Part shown: piece after piece, positions 1 to 10,279 of the stretch
Numbering within the stretch: position 1 is the stretch's first letter
Layout: the number at the start of each line of letters is the position of its first letter
Assembly (NCBI GenBank): GCA_036245805.1
Contig: BTRK01000004.1
Coordinates: 45,820,690-45,884,689 of the forward strand
Reading direction: 5' to 3'
DNA length: 64,000 nt
From: Pristionchus mayeri
Lineage: Eukaryota > Nematoda > Chromadorea > Rhabditida > Neodiplogasteridae
Made by a program: the position numbers and the translations under genes
The notes under the pieces: model-generated
The model's input: only the letters and a program-made list of their open reading frames with translations
What the model was told of the DNA's origin: nothing
Databases searched by the model: none

Positions 1-939
1 GCCCGACGCGACTGCAATCGAAAAGTTTAACCAAAAGTAAAGTGAGTGACGAAGCAGTAACAAGAATGTTACGAACACGCGCGTTTCCTAGACGTAAAAT
101 TTTAAAAACAGCGAGATGCGGGCGTCAAAGTAAAAATCCGGCATAGATTAGCCTTCCAGGATCACATTTGCTCGTTTTTAATTATTATAAACCAACTCTT
201 GAGTAATTAGACAAGAAATTTTGCAGCAAAAAGAGGAAGAAACACACGAACCTTAATTTTCCACTAATCTTCGTGGCGTAGTCCCGCGTGGGGGCCACTT
301 CAGGCTGCCCCCACGCCAGCTCGACGCAAATTACCTGAAATATCCAAAGAGAAGAACCGAATTTAAAAGAAAAAATAAGAAAAGTCAACTTATCGTCCAA
401 AATCGTCCCTGCTGCTGCTCCGGGCGGAGCAGCAGCATCCCTCCACCTTCTCCGTTGGCCGCGAGTTAGCTGAAGCAGAAAAATTGACAATTTGAGCAAC
501 AAAACATGACAAACGACCAAAATTAACGAAAAATGATGGGAAAATTTGAATGCTGACGTAAGCCTCTTTGGCAAATTGTAATTTGCACAGTCGGTTACGG
601 TATTTTTATCTTTGCAGCCAAATTCTCGTAAAATTATTGATTTTTATTTTTTTCAAAAAATCAAATCGCAAAAGGAAAGCGATAAGGTATGCAACGAGTG
701 CAAAAACGATCAATGAAGCTGAATTTTGAATGTTTTTCCGTTCGCTAAACACAGATACCGTACGATACCGAACCGTACCGAATTCGTTCCGCAATATTTG
801 TTCGGTACGATACATAAATATATGGACCAAGTATACCCCTACTATATGCTATTGAGCCAGCTTGAGATCATAAATGAAAAGAATTTTAGGCGTGCTCAAA
901 CATCATGGTCCAAATCTACAATTACTTTTTTCACAACCT
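1..939. other. No gene recognised
   Basis: I find no convincing coding region here. The open frames are short, low in complexity and lack recognisable motifs. The only clear structure is a perfect GC-rich hairpin near 410-437, listed separately. Around 755-815 there are short repeats of a GTACCG/CGGTAC type. Confidence 0.5.
410..437. repeat. Perfect 12-bp stem hairpin
   Basis: TGCTGCTGCTCC, a 4-base GGGC loop and the exact reverse complement GGAGCAGCAGCA form a stem-loop. No U-run follows on either strand and no gene was recognised beside it, so no function is assigned. Confidence 0.7.
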
Positions 940-1082
940 AATACATATAATTTATCATTAAGTTGCTAACTAACGAATCAACTAAATTAAAGAAATACGA
1001 AAGTAAAATCCGGTAGACTGCAGATTATGCCAAGTTGGAGAATAATATCCTTGTATAGGAAGAGATCGATAATGTTTGCCGA
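940..1082 (+). repeat. Dispersed repeat J, copy 1
   Basis: About 140 bp here match 50035-50180 in the same orientation at high identity. Shared landmarks include AAGTTGCTAACTAACGAATC and CTTGTATAGGAAGAGATCGA. It carries no coding signal. Both copies sit close upstream of a G-rich foldback element (1325 and 50812), so it may belong to a larger duplicated segment. Confidence 0.7.
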
Positions 1083-1419
1083 TGTACTCCCTCAATATGA
1101 CCCCTCGCATCTTCAAGATTGGGATTATCGATCAGCGTGAGTCGTATACTTCCTCGCTGTGCAAGGCACAAGTTCTTCCTCTTGATAATCAGGTATTTTA
1201 CAATACTTTGAATTTGAAATTGTGAAGTTGTTTCTATCAATATCTGAAAAGGGGTGTGGCTATTTTGAGCTTCACTCGTGTATTAATTGTGTGTTAGTTC
1301 GGCATCTCCAGTTCTGCGTAGTTAGGGGGCGGACAAACGCCCAACGGACAAAAGCCCAACGGATTGCCGTTCTATGGAGATTTGATGTAGCAACTAGGGA
1401 GTTGTTGCATTGTTATCAG

Positions 1420-1734
1420 TAGAGTTCTCTTATTGGAATTAAATCGTTATTGGAATCGAACCCCCCTCTCTCTCATTTTCCAATATCACGCAATAATGAG
1501 GCGGTCGCCTATTGGAATGACCATCGTTATTGGAATTCCAATAACTATTGGAATTGAACTTTGCAGAACAATGGTAATTCGACAAATCATATTGTGACTA
1601 CCCTTATTGGAATTCCAATAACTATTGGAATTGAACAGACCGAACAAAGGAGGTTATTGGAATTGAAATGGAGAGAGAGGACCCTTTGTTCGCGCTATTG
1701 GAATTCCGGAATCAATTCCAATAAGAGAACTCTA
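1420..1734. mobile_element. hAT-like MITE, 315 bp
   Basis: Terminal inverted repeats TAGAGTTCTCTTATTGGAAT (1420) and its complement (ending 1734) are bounded by the perfect 8-bp direct repeat GTTATCAG at 1412-1419 and 1735-1742. The YARNG-like terminus and 8-bp duplication are typical of hAT elements. The interior has many copies of ATTGGAATT and no transposase frame, so it is non-autonomous. It is inserted in the left arm of foldback FB1. Confidence 0.85.
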
Positions 1735-1770
1735 GTTATCAGTATACCCTCCACTACCTCACCCTGATTA

Positions 1771-3012
1771 TTGGGGTGTCCGGAAAGTTCGTATAATTTT
1801 TTGTTTTTATTTTTTATTCAATGCTTTACAATTCTCAGTGACCAATGTATGCCCCCTTCTTTCTCACTACCTCCCTCCAGCGATTGGACAGGGTCTCGAT
1901 TCCTCTCTTCCAGAATGCGGGTTTCTTCGAGACCGCCCAGTTCACGAAAGCCCTCACAACTTCATCTCGATTCTTGAACTTCTTTCCTTTGCAGAAGTCA
2001 GAGAAAAAGCGGAAGCAGTGGTAGTAGCATGGGGAGAGATCCGGGGAATACGGTGGATGGGGAATCCTCTCGATCTTCAGCGCGTCCATTTTCTTATGGG
2101 TCATCTTCGCTCGATGTGGGCGAGCATTGTCCATCAGAAGAAGAATTTTGCCCTGGTTCAGGAGTCTGGGAGGGACTCTGATCGCGACATCTTCCAGTTG
2201 TTCAGAGAAGAGGTCGACATTGATGCTGGTGTCAGGGGCGAGGATCTCCCAGTAGATGGGACCGAGAACTGAGAAGAAGAAGCAGAGGAGTTCCTTCTTT
2301 CCATGCTCTTCCTTCTTCGGGACGGGTGTGGGCTTCTCATCTGCATCCACCCATTGCAGTCTCCTCACAGGGCTATCGTACGTGATCCACTTCTCATCTG
2401 TAGCGATGATGGAATTGACCCATCGAAGATTGGATCTACGATGGAGTAATTCCCGACAGAGTTGAACACGATTTTTCAGCTGTTCGGGGGAGAGGTCATG
2501 GGGAATCACTTGTGGGAGTTTCGGCTTCTTCCCAGATCGATGGAGGATATCGGACACCGTTGATCTGGGAGTACCAGTATCCTTCTTCAACTCACGCACA
2601 CTGGCCATGGGCTTGCGCTTCAGTGTGCGGCGAACTAGAGGCTGATCGAGGGAGGGAGGGCGTCCAGAGCGGGGTTGATCATCGAGACCAAACTCCCCTT
2701 TCTTGAAGCGGGAGAACTACTTATAGCAGAAGGGTATGGAGGGGGCGTCAGCTCCTTCCGACTGGGCCAGGGCAGAGTGGGCCTCCTTCACGGATCGGCC
2801 AAGACGGTAGTAATGAAGTAAAACTGCTCGGAGGTAGAGATGGGAGTCCATCACAAGAATCAATGTAGCAACTAGGAGACTGATTAAATCCTCTCACTAC
2901 TCAACGACATAATGATGCAATACATTGTTGACAAACAGATTGCGCAATCACTGCATTTGATCGCGAACTGACTTTTTTCCGAAGCATTATACGAACTTTC
3001 CGGACACCCCAA
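1771..3012 (-). mobile_element. Mariner element 1 (1.24 kb)
   Basis: Perfect inverted ends TTGGGGTGTCCGGAAAGTTC (1771) and the complement (ending 3012) are flanked by TA at 1769-1770 and 3013-3014, the mariner target duplication. The length matches the family norm of about 1.3 kb. A minus-strand transposase reading frame fills the interior. The element sits in the left arm of foldback FB1. Confidence 0.95.
1835..2851 (-). pseudogene. Mariner transposase pseudogene
   Basis: Read from the ATG at 2851-2849, the frame runs 338 codons to the stop at 1835, with one in-frame TAG at codon 45 (2719-2717) where the family usually has tryptophan (YK-W-FSRF context). A DDE/DDD transposase fold is recognisable: DEKW with D152, MDNARPH with D241, and HPPYSPDLSPC near 268-275. 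The third catalytic aspartate of the DD34D triad, expected at residue 276, is tyrosine (SPC-Y-YH in place of SPC-D-YH). The stop and the lost catalytic residue both make this copy inactive. The N-terminal region reads as the mariner helix-turn-helix DNA-binding part. Confidence 0.93.
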
Positions 3013-3181
3013 TAGATCCGCTAACTAAGCGATCTTGAGTTTCACTCTTTCACTCTCTCTCTCGTATCACCGTATGGTCCAAAATTGAGGGTTCATGGTC
3101 CAAAATTGAGAATTTCAGAGGAAAATCATTGCTAGATAAACATCAAATGCCGTGACCAATCGATACCCATGTTACTGGGTA

Positions 3182-6094
3182 TCGATTCTGGGTTCTCAAG
3201 TGTGTGGCGAGCGGTTGAGTGCGATTTCGTCTCTCCGTCTCCGGTTCCGCCCGCCCGGATTCCCTCTCCCAGACGCGTTGGCACGCGGGAGTTGTACGCC
3301 GCCACGATGGGTCGCCACTTCTACATCGGCACCATCAACGCCAGGACGCTCGGCCCAAGGGAGAAGCAGTCGGAGATGGAACTCGCCCTCGACAAGATCA
3401 AGTGGGACGTGGTTGCAGTGCAGGAAGCCAGGATTGTGGGTTGTGCCTCGTTCAATCTTACATCCTCAGGCACTGTAGTCTACCACTCGGGCGGGCCCAC
3501 TGCTTCCCATGGCGTGGCATTTTTGCTTCGACCGCAACTCGCGCGCGGAGCTGTGTTCAATGGCCTCTCCCCTCGTTTGGCCACTCTGCTCCTTCCCGAC
3601 CTACGGCTCTTCCTGGTCTGCGCTTACGCCCCTACGTCTTCCTATGATGACGACGCGTATGAAGACTTCCTAGACCAGGTTGAGACCGCCCTGCGGAGTG
3701 CCCCAAAAGGCCATATGCCAGTTCTGGTTGGTGACTTCAACTGTCGAGTGGCGAGGGAACCTGGCAATGAAAGATTTGTCGGTAACTTTGCCTCTCCCAC
3801 ACCGAACTCACGCGGACGCTGCTTCACTGAGCTCTGCGTGAGGAACAGACTGCGCATCCTGAACACGTTCCCCAAGAGACGGCACGGTCGAATCTGGACC
3901 TGGCGATCCCCAAACGGCTCCGCATTCCACCAAATTGACTACGTTGCAGCGCCCGCCACAGCGAGAGTAGTCAACTGTGGAGTCGTTGGTCGGTTTGAGT
4001 TTGACTCCGACCATCGCCTTGTTCGGATGTGCCTCTCCCTCCCTGGCAAGGCGAGGCAGAAAAGATGCAGGGAGCGGCTAGATTTCGATCGAACCGCTTT
4101 TACTGTCAACGCAAACCTTCTCGCGTCACTGCCCCTTGCCCGCCCCAGTTCTGCCGCCGACGCCTATACTACGGTAAATGCTTTCACGGAGACCGCGGCA
4201 ACGAACTGCTGGAGGAAGCGCCAATCCCCTTCTTGGATCTCGAGTGGAACGCGGAAGCTCCTAGCGATGCGCCATGAATTGCAATCCAACTCCCAACAAG
4301 CTGTCGCCTACTCAGCTGCCTGCAAAGCTGCCCGGACGAGTTTCGTCGATGACATCAGGAAGCGAAAGGAGGCGCAAGCACGGCAAGCAGCAACCATGGG
4401 AAGGAGCATCGTGAAGAGCATGCTGAGTCTGCAAACCTCAAAGAAGCGCCTTCTAGTTCCCGACCCTGTAACTGGTGCGCTCTCTCAAGCAGCCACCAAG
4501 ACAGTGGTCCAGAGCTTCTTTGAGGGTCTCTACACCCCTGCAGTTCCGTGTCCACTCCCAGTCCCTCCTCAGCCTCTGGATCCCCTTCCTCCCTTCCTAC
4601 CCGATGAGGTCAGCAAAGCGATGTCCCAACTCAAGTGTGGTCACTCACCCGGTTCGGATGGCATTCTCCCTGATATGCTATACCACTCTCGAAACCACCT
4701 TGCTCCCGTTATCGCTGATCTACTCAACTATCTGGTAGATGGAGAGGCTGTTCCAAGCGACCTGACTGAAGCAATTGTCACTCTTCTGCACAAGAAAGGA
4801 GACCCTACCAACATTGGGAACTTCCGTCCCATCTCCCTCCTCACCGTTTCCTTGAAGACAATGACCAAAGTCATTCTTCAGAGACTCGAAACTGTGCTAG
4901 AAGAAACAGAGTCCTCGACCCAAACCGGCTTCCGGCGCGGCTACAGTACTCTCGACAACCTGCATGCCATCAAGCAGGTCGCTGAAAGAACCTCCGAGTA
5001 CGGTATCCCAATCTACTTGGCGTTCGTCGACTTCAAGAAGGCGTTCGACTGTGTGGAGTGGAATGCCTGCTGGCAAGCCCTCCTCTCGTTCGGAGCCCAT
5101 CCCTCCCTCGTCCACATGTTGCGCCGTCTCTACGAGTCCTCCTCTACACTCATTCGAGTTAATGAGGAGCTCGTTCCTGTGACTGTGCGTCGAGGAGTCC
5201 GCCAAGGGGATACCCTCTCCCCTCATCTCTTCAACGCAGTGCTACGATCAGCCATGGACAACATTGACTGGGAGTCAGATGGAATTAGAATCGACGGAAG
5301 GAACCTTTGCCACTTGGAGTATGCCGATGACGTGACTCTCGTTGCCAAATCTCGACCCGAGCTGGAACGAATGCTGAAGAAGCTGATGGACGCGTGCAGC
5401 CGAGTTGGTCTCGAAGTGAATGCAAGCAAGACCAACCTCCTCACCTCCTGCACCTCTACCCGCAATCCAATAATCATCGGCAATCTGCGATTCGAATTCG
5501 TCGATAGCGCCACCTATCTCGGAGGAAGAATAGCTCTTCCCTTGGATCATTCCGACGAAATAGAACACCGGATTCGATTAGGGTGGCTGGCCTGGAGTAA
5601 GCTCTCGCACCTCCTATCTTCTCGAATTCTGTCCATCAAGATCAGGAGGAGAGTCTTCGAGAGCTGCATCACGGCTACAGTTCTCTATGGGTGTGAAGTA
5701 TGGGCTCTGAGATCTAGCGAGAAGGAGAGGCTGAGAGTCACCCAGAGGAAGATGGAAAGAAAGATGCTTGGAGTCACGCTGAGGGACAGATGGAGGAATG
5801 ACCGCGTGAGAGGGATTACCAAGCTGAGAGACTGGAATGAGGAAGGATTGAAACGAAAAGCGCGCTGGGCCCTCAAGATCAGAAGAATGGGAGTGGAACA
5901 GTGGAGCCGTGCGACAACTGTCTGGACTCCATTCAATAGGACTCGTCCCCCCGGAAAGCCTCGCGCGCGATGGAGAGACGACCTATCCCGAGCTATTGGC
6001 AGCCATTGGTGGAGTGCAACTTATGAAGACTACCGACCTATCATCTTCTGAGCGTTTCCGCCTGATAAGATAAATTGATTGATTGATTGATTGA
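3182..6094 (+). mobile_element. RTE-type non-LTR retrotransposon, copy 1
   Basis: A 2.9-kb LINE is flanked by the 10-bp direct repeat TTACTGGGTA at 3172-3181 and 6095-6104. One long frame encodes endonuclease plus reverse transcriptase. After the stop at 6051 there is a very short 3' region ending in four to five TGAT units, the compact 3' end typical of RTE elements. Its 5' boundary (ATTCTGGGTTCTCAAGTGTG) is essentially the same as in copy 2 at 51813-54734, so both copies may be close to full length. It is inserted in the loop of foldback FB1. Confidence 0.93.
3307..6051 (+). CDS. RTE LINE endonuclease-reverse transcriptase
   Basis: The predicted product has 914 residues from the ATG at 3307. 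The open frame extends upstream to 3169, but that ATG lies outside the LINE, in flanking foldback sequence. Residues about 5-240 form an apurinic-type endonuclease domain: N11 in TINARTLG, E40 in AVQEARI, D143 in VGDFNC, and SDH at 234-236. The reverse transcriptase follows, with FVDFKKAFD (motif A), GVRQGDTLSPHLFN (motif B) and the catalytic LEYADD with Y672. All key residues are present and there is no stop or frameshift, so this copy could encode a working enzyme for target-primed reverse transcription. Copy 2 (54600-51848) is a near-identical but broken relative. RTE clade assignment is from motif style and 3' tail. Confidence 0.92.
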   Translation: MGRHFYIGTINARTLGPREKQSEMELALDKIKWDVVAVQEARIVGCASFNLTSSGTVVYHSGGPTASHGVAFLLRPQLARGAVFNGLSPRLATLLLPDLRLFLVCAYAPTSSYDDDAYEDFLDQVETALRSAPKGHMPVLVGDFNCRVAREPGNERFVGNFASPTPNSRGRCFTELCVRNRLRILNTFPKRRHGRIWTWRSPNGSAFHQIDYVAAPATARVVNCGVVGRFEFDSDHRLVRMCLSLPGKARQKRCRERLDFDRTAFTVNANLLASLPLARPSSAADAYTTVNAFTETAATNCWRKRQSPSWISSGTRKLLAMRHELQSNSQQAVAYSAACKAARTSFVDDIRKRKEAQARQAATMGRSIVKSMLSLQTSKKRLLVPDPVTGALSQAATKTVVQSFFEGLYTPAVPCPLPVPPQPLDPLPPFLPDEVSKAMSQLKCGHSPGSDGILPDMLYHSRNHLAPVIADLLNYLVDGEAVPSDLTEAIVTLLHKKGDPTNIGNFRPISLLTVSLKTMTKVILQRLETVLEETESSTQTGFRRGYSTLDNLHAIKQVAERTSEYGIPIYLAFVDFKKAFDCVEWNACWQALLSFGAHPSLVHMLRRLYESSSTLIRVNEELVPVTVRRGVRQGDTLSPHLFNAVLRSAMDNIDWESDGIRIDGRNLCHLEYADDVTLVAKSRPELERMLKKLMDACSRVGLEVNASKTNLLTSCTSTRNPIIIGNLRFEFVDSATYLGGRIALPLDHSDEIEHRIRLGWLAWSKLSHLLSSRILSIKIRRRVFESCITATVLYGCEVWALRSSEKERLRVTQRKMERKMLGVTLRDRWRNDRVRGITKLRDWNEEGLKRKARWALKIRRMGVEQWSRATTVWTPFNRTRPPGKPRARWRDDLSRAIGSHWWSATYEDYRPIIF

Positions 6095-6410
6095 TTACTG
6101 GGTAATAGTAGTTACTGGACTACTGGAATATTCAATGGTTACGGTATTTGATGTTTATCTAACCTTGATTTTCCGTTAAAATTCTCAACTTTAGACCATG
6201 ACCCCCTAATACGGTGATGGAGAGTGAAACTCAAGATCGCATAATTAGCGGAGCTAATCAGGGTAATGTAGTGGAGGGCATATTGATAACAATGCAACAA
6301 CTCCCACGTAGCTATATCAAATCTCCACGAAACGGCAATCTGTTGGGCTTTTGTCCGCCCCCCGCGTAGTTTTATAATCAAAATATAAAATCATCTTAAT
6401 GTTCTGGCTT

Positions 6411-6757
6411 TGGACACTATGTGAGTTCTGGTTGTGAATTTCCCATAACAGCCCCGATTTTTTGGGCATTCAATAATATCTCGAATGGGTGTGAAACAAT
6501 CAACAACGTGCAATTTACAATTCACTCTTTTTTATATAATCAACACACTCTTGTAAACAAGAGATCAATCGAATTGAAGAGAGAGGCAGACGATCATTCG
6601 TTAGTTACCTTTCTCCCGTCTGCCTGCGTTAGGCTTCTGCGTGGATGCTGAACAGAGAGGTCGCGTTTCGACCATTGTTGAGCTTTGTGTTTCATGGGTG
6701 TTTCGTCCCCATGACTTGGGTATTCCGCGATGAGATCGCGCATTCAATTTCAATGTA
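6411..6757 (+). repeat. Dispersed repeat A, copy split by mariner 2
   Basis: This is one of at least eight degenerate copies of a several-hundred-base repeat. Hallmarks here are GTGAGTTCTGGTTGTGAATT, CTCCCGTCTGCCTGCG and GGTCGCGTTTCGACCATTGT. The copy is cut at 6757 by mariner 2. All copies I can recognise run in the + orientation. The segment contains no intact frame. Confidence 0.7.
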
Positions 6758-8017
6758 TTAGGTTGGTGCAAAAGTTTCTGACTTTCTTTTCCCTCGCGTT
6801 TCTGCCTTGATGTTTATCGCAGGCTCCCTTCCTGTTTACACTAAAAAGAGACCTCAGCCCTCCACCTAAACACACTTTAGTGTCAGTTGGTTCTAGTCTT
6901 CTGGCTGAGTATGCCTCACCAATTCGTCCCCGACCGACTTCATCTCCGCAACGTAATGTTATTCCTCTTCCTCTCCGGCGTCAAACCTCCCGAGACCCAA
7001 CGCCCCATGGCAGAAGTGTACGACACCCAAGGCCCCTCCATAAACACCGTGCGAGATTGGTACTCCAGGTTCGAAAATAAGGACTTTTCCCTGGCCGACT
7101 ATGACCGCTCTGGCCGACCTACTATTGTGGATTTGGATAAGCTGCGCTCCGAGGTGGAGGATGACCCCTATCTAACCACGCGCGATCTGAGCATCACTCT
7201 TGGGGTCGATCAATCAACTGTGGTTCGAGGCCTTGAGTCGATCGGAAAGGTGTCAAAACTTGGCCGATGGGTTCCACATCAACTGACCGATTTCGACAAG
7301 GATCGTAGAGTGGATGCGGCAGTGTCTCTCCTCACTTTCTCCCGCAGTAAAATATGGCTCGACCACATCGTCACTGGAGATGAGAAGTGGGTGATGTATG
7401 ATAACAACGAGCGTAGGCGCCAGTGGGTTGATGTCGGAGAAGAGCCAGCAGATGAGCCCAAACCCAGCCTTCACCCCAAAAAAGTGATGATCTGCGTTTG
7501 GTGGAGTGTCCAGGGCGTAGAATACTGGGACTTGCTAGACGAAGGGGAGACAATAACCGCAGTGGTGTACGTCAAACAACTACGACAGTTGAAGTAAGTT
7601 CTCGAATCCAAACGCGGGAAAGAGCCGGAAATTTATTTCCAGCATGACAACGCCAGACCTCACGTCGCAAGATTGACCAAGGCTAAACTGGCCGACTTCG
7701 GTTGGACGGTTCTGCCCCACCCACCTTATTCCCCCGCCTTGGCTCCCTCTGACTACCACCTGTTTTCGGATCTCGACAACTTCCTCAAAGGGCAGCACTT
7801 CTCGACACGAAAGGAAGTCCATGCCGTACTCACCAACTTCTTCAAATCCCTGCCCTCGGCTTTCTATTATAATGGAATTGGCAAACTGCAAGAGCGATGG
7901 CGCAATAAAATTGCTGCTAACGGAAACTACTTCAAAGACTGACCACCCATTGTACCGATTGTGAGAGATAAAAATGTGAATATCCAAAAATAGTCAGAAA
8001 CTTTTGCACCAACCTGA
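6758..8017 (+). mobile_element. Mariner element 2 (1.26 kb)
   Basis: The inverted ends are TTAGGTTGGTGCAAAAGTTT (6758) and a complement with one mismatch (ending 8017), flanked by TA at 6756-6757 and 8018-8019. The ends differ from those of mariner 1, so the two belong to different mariner subfamilies. Decayed single ends resembling this type occur at 14264-14292 and 23545-23575. Confidence 0.95.
6911..7942 (+). pseudogene. Mariner transposase, one internal stop
   Basis: The frame runs 343 codons from the ATG at 6911 (an in-frame ATG at 6887 is less likely) to the stop at 7940-7942. It is interrupted only by TAA at 7595-7597 (codon 229), and the frame is unchanged on either side. The DD34D triad is intact: D157 in TGDEKW, D246 in QHDNARPH and D281 in APSDYHLF, with the expected 34 residues between the last two. 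WVPHQLT before the catalytic domain is also family-typical. A single nonsense change therefore separates this copy from an intact transposase, which suggests a recent insertion. Confidence 0.93.
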
Positions 8018-8019
8018 TA

Positions 8020-8454
8020 AATATGAAGAATCATAGAGAATCGAAATGATGTGTTGATCTACTTGTGCAAGAAAAAATATTTTATTTTATCCAGTTCGGC
8101 TGTTCTCACATCGTCCTCATCTGTGCCACTGCCCACTCCATAGCATGCGTCTCCCCATACCTCCTGTCTCTGGCGATGAGCGCAGTCAGTGTGTAAGTTG
8201 AGAATGAACCGCATCTTTATTTGCATAGTAGTAAAGGTATAAAGGTAAAGGTATTCCCGTATCAGGCACACAGGTCCTGCGGGGAGTACACTGCTAGGCC
8301 ACTAGTAGGACTTCTGCTAGGCATAGTAGTTAGAGCGGAAATAAAATTACTGATATCAAAGTTGATAATAAAGAGCTCATAATCCCTCTGTCACATTTTC
8401 TTTCAGGTTGTGATCGCTAGTCGAGCAGTTGGTACCAAGCCCGACGACTTGGCC
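8020..8454. other. No gene recognised
   Basis: Sequence between mariner 2 and the palindrome at 8455. I see no domain-bearing frame, RNA gene or clear repeat structure. Confidence 0.4.
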
Positions 8455-9234
8455 ATATGAGCCCGATTCTCTAAAAGTAGAACAAATTGTGGCACAGCGT
8501 TTTTACGGAAATTTGTGAAAAGGGGTTCTCGAAGGTGCTGAACACGATGGTCTACTTCATTTTGAACGAACTCCACCGGTTAAGCCAGGCTGCATGTAGG
8601 CACCACCCACAATTCTCCCAATAACTCAGGTACCAATTTATCAATCTAGTTCAAACTTTCACAGAGGCTGTAAGTGATGACCACCAATCCACCAATATCA
8701 AATTTGCATATCTCGCGATATGAAAAATGCATGAAAAATAAGTTCTCGAATATAAGTCAAAAACTGAAAATACGAACTAAACCGGCGGATGCCCCTCGCT
8801 CTGGCGATCATTTTTCGTATACAGGGTATGGTGTTAAAGTTCCGCTCCCTGGAGTTCCAATTATTTTTCCATGCAATTCTTGTGCCTTGGCCGCCGGTGT
8901 AGTTCGTATTTTCAGTTTTTGACTTTTATTCGAGAACTGATTTTTCATGCATTTTTCAAATCGCGAGATATGCAAATTTGATATTGGTGGATGGGTGGTC
9001 ATCACTTACAGCCTCTGTGAAAGTTTGAACTAGATTAATAAATTGGTACCTTAGTTATTGGGAGAATTGTGGGTGGTGCCTACATGCAGCCTGGCTTAAC
9101 CGGTGGAGTTGGTTCAAAATGAAGTAGACCATCGTGTTCAGCACCTTCGAGAACCCCTTTTCACAAATTTCCGTAAAAACGCTGTGCCAGACCCTGCTGG
9201 AGATTGTTCGACTATTAGAGAATCGGGCTCATAT
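8455..9234. mobile_element. Palindromic element P1, 780 bp
   Basis: Two arms of about 340 bp pair almost base for base (8455-8800 with 8890-9234) around a loop of about 100 bp. The ends are ATATGAGCCCGATTCTCTAA and its complement. The pentamer CATAT lies at both outer edges in the same orientation and may be a short target duplication. No transposase is encoded. The open frames on both strands mirror each other and are a by-product of the symmetry. Two other palindromes (17721-19633 and 61998-62979) begin with the same TATGAG terminus. Confidence 0.8.
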
Positions 9235-9839
9235 ACATCATCGATGAGTGGAAGAGGTCGTTTTAGTCTTCAAATCAAAGTTTGATGTACAAGATTAGAG
9301 AATAGATCGTGTATGAAAATGGGAGTCCAACTAAAAATGCAATATTGATAATAATATTATATATTTCTGATTAATACAACAAACAAACTTCAAGCACGTA
9401 TTTATTTTTATTGTAAGATTGTACGAGTGCTCGTAATCGAAATGACGAAGAAACAAACGAAGATAGGAACAAGAAGAAACACCAGTCTGACTGGTAGAAA
9501 TGGAAAAAAAAAGAATTTTGAAAATGTTGGGCATGTTTTATGTTGCACGCATCCCCCAGAGGGATTTGTCTTAAAATATTTACGTGACTGAATGTTAAAA
9601 TTTACACTTAAAATTAGATGATTCATTCGTAGCTGCCTTTGGGTTTCACATCGTATACTAACGCACCGCAGGACGGCCCAATTCAGTGTAACCGGCATTA
9701 GTCTGGGAATAAAAAAACAATCAGCATTGGAAAATGTTTTTGGGATTGAATGAAGTCTTTCACCTGGGAGGACCTCATGCGACTCCTCTCTTTGTCTCTT
9801 CCCTTCCCTGCACCGCCTCTTCCCTTCTATCGATGAATA
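9235..9839. other. No gene recognised
   Basis: I find no coding signal, RNA gene or convincing repeat in this stretch beyond short AT-rich tracts. Confidence 0.4.
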
Positions 9840-10279
9840 CCATATATTCTTGACCATACGGGGTATCATGAGGAGGGGATAAGCAGACAAAGTCAAAGTT
9901 TCCAATTATTTCCAGGGTTGGCGAATAATCTAAATTCATTGTGAAAATAAGAGAGGAGATAAATCGTCTCTGAATGTTCTAGTGCATCGTCATTCAATTA
10001 TTAATCTGATTATGCTGAGGAGTAATAGTGGCTTGAATGCGCATTAAAAGTATAGTCCACTTAAATCTACGCTATCTGACTCTCGAAGCTATGTGAATTC
10101 TGGTTACAAGCTATCCATATCAGCCCCCGAGATTTTGAGTGTGCATTATAGAGTTGAGTTCGGTTGCACAAAACAGCTACGTACAATTCACTCGTGATGC
10201 GAGCTAATCAAAACAATCGGGTAGAAAAGAGAGCGCGCGAATTATAGAGAGTCATTCGACTATTCGAAGTTGACTTTCT
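9840..10279 (+). repeat. Dispersed repeat A, left part of split copy
   Basis: Matches 27000-27600 in order and orientation, for example GGGGTATCATGAGGAGGG, then AATAATCTAAA, then GTGAATTCTGGTTACAAG. The copy is interrupted at 10280 by the 2.0-kb element and resumes at 12285 (TTCTTCCATCTCCCTTC), as the uninterrupted copies show. Confidence 0.7.

Larger units (their letters stand above)
1325..6363. mobile_element. Foldback element FB1, heavily interrupted
   Basis: Long inverted arms begin with GGGGGCGGACAAA (1325) and end with TTTGTCCGCCCCCC (6363). The direct repeat GCGTAGTT flanks them at 1316-1323 and 6364-6371, which fits an 8-bp target duplication. Just inside the left end lies a tandem pair of GGACAAA-GCCCAAC-like units. 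The arms pair over about 250 bp each, for example AACAATGCAACAACTCCC at 6290-6307 with its complement near 1401-1416. The left arm holds a hAT-like MITE (1420-1734) and a mariner (1771-3012), and the loop holds an RTE LINE (3182-6094). Subtracting these leaves roughly 0.55 kb. The transposase class that moved it is unknown. Confidence 0.85.

Noticed and set aside
185..574. 129-codon minus-strand frame
   Set aside because: Low-complexity hydrophobic sequence with no motif and no splice or regulatory context.
3169..3306. Upstream ATG at 3169 as start of the LINE protein
   Set aside because: This ATG lies in the foldback host sequence before the 10-bp target duplication; the LINE begins after 3181.
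8674..9005. Two overlapping open frames on opposite strands with nearly the same protein
   Set aside because: They are mirror images produced by the palindrome arms, not genes.
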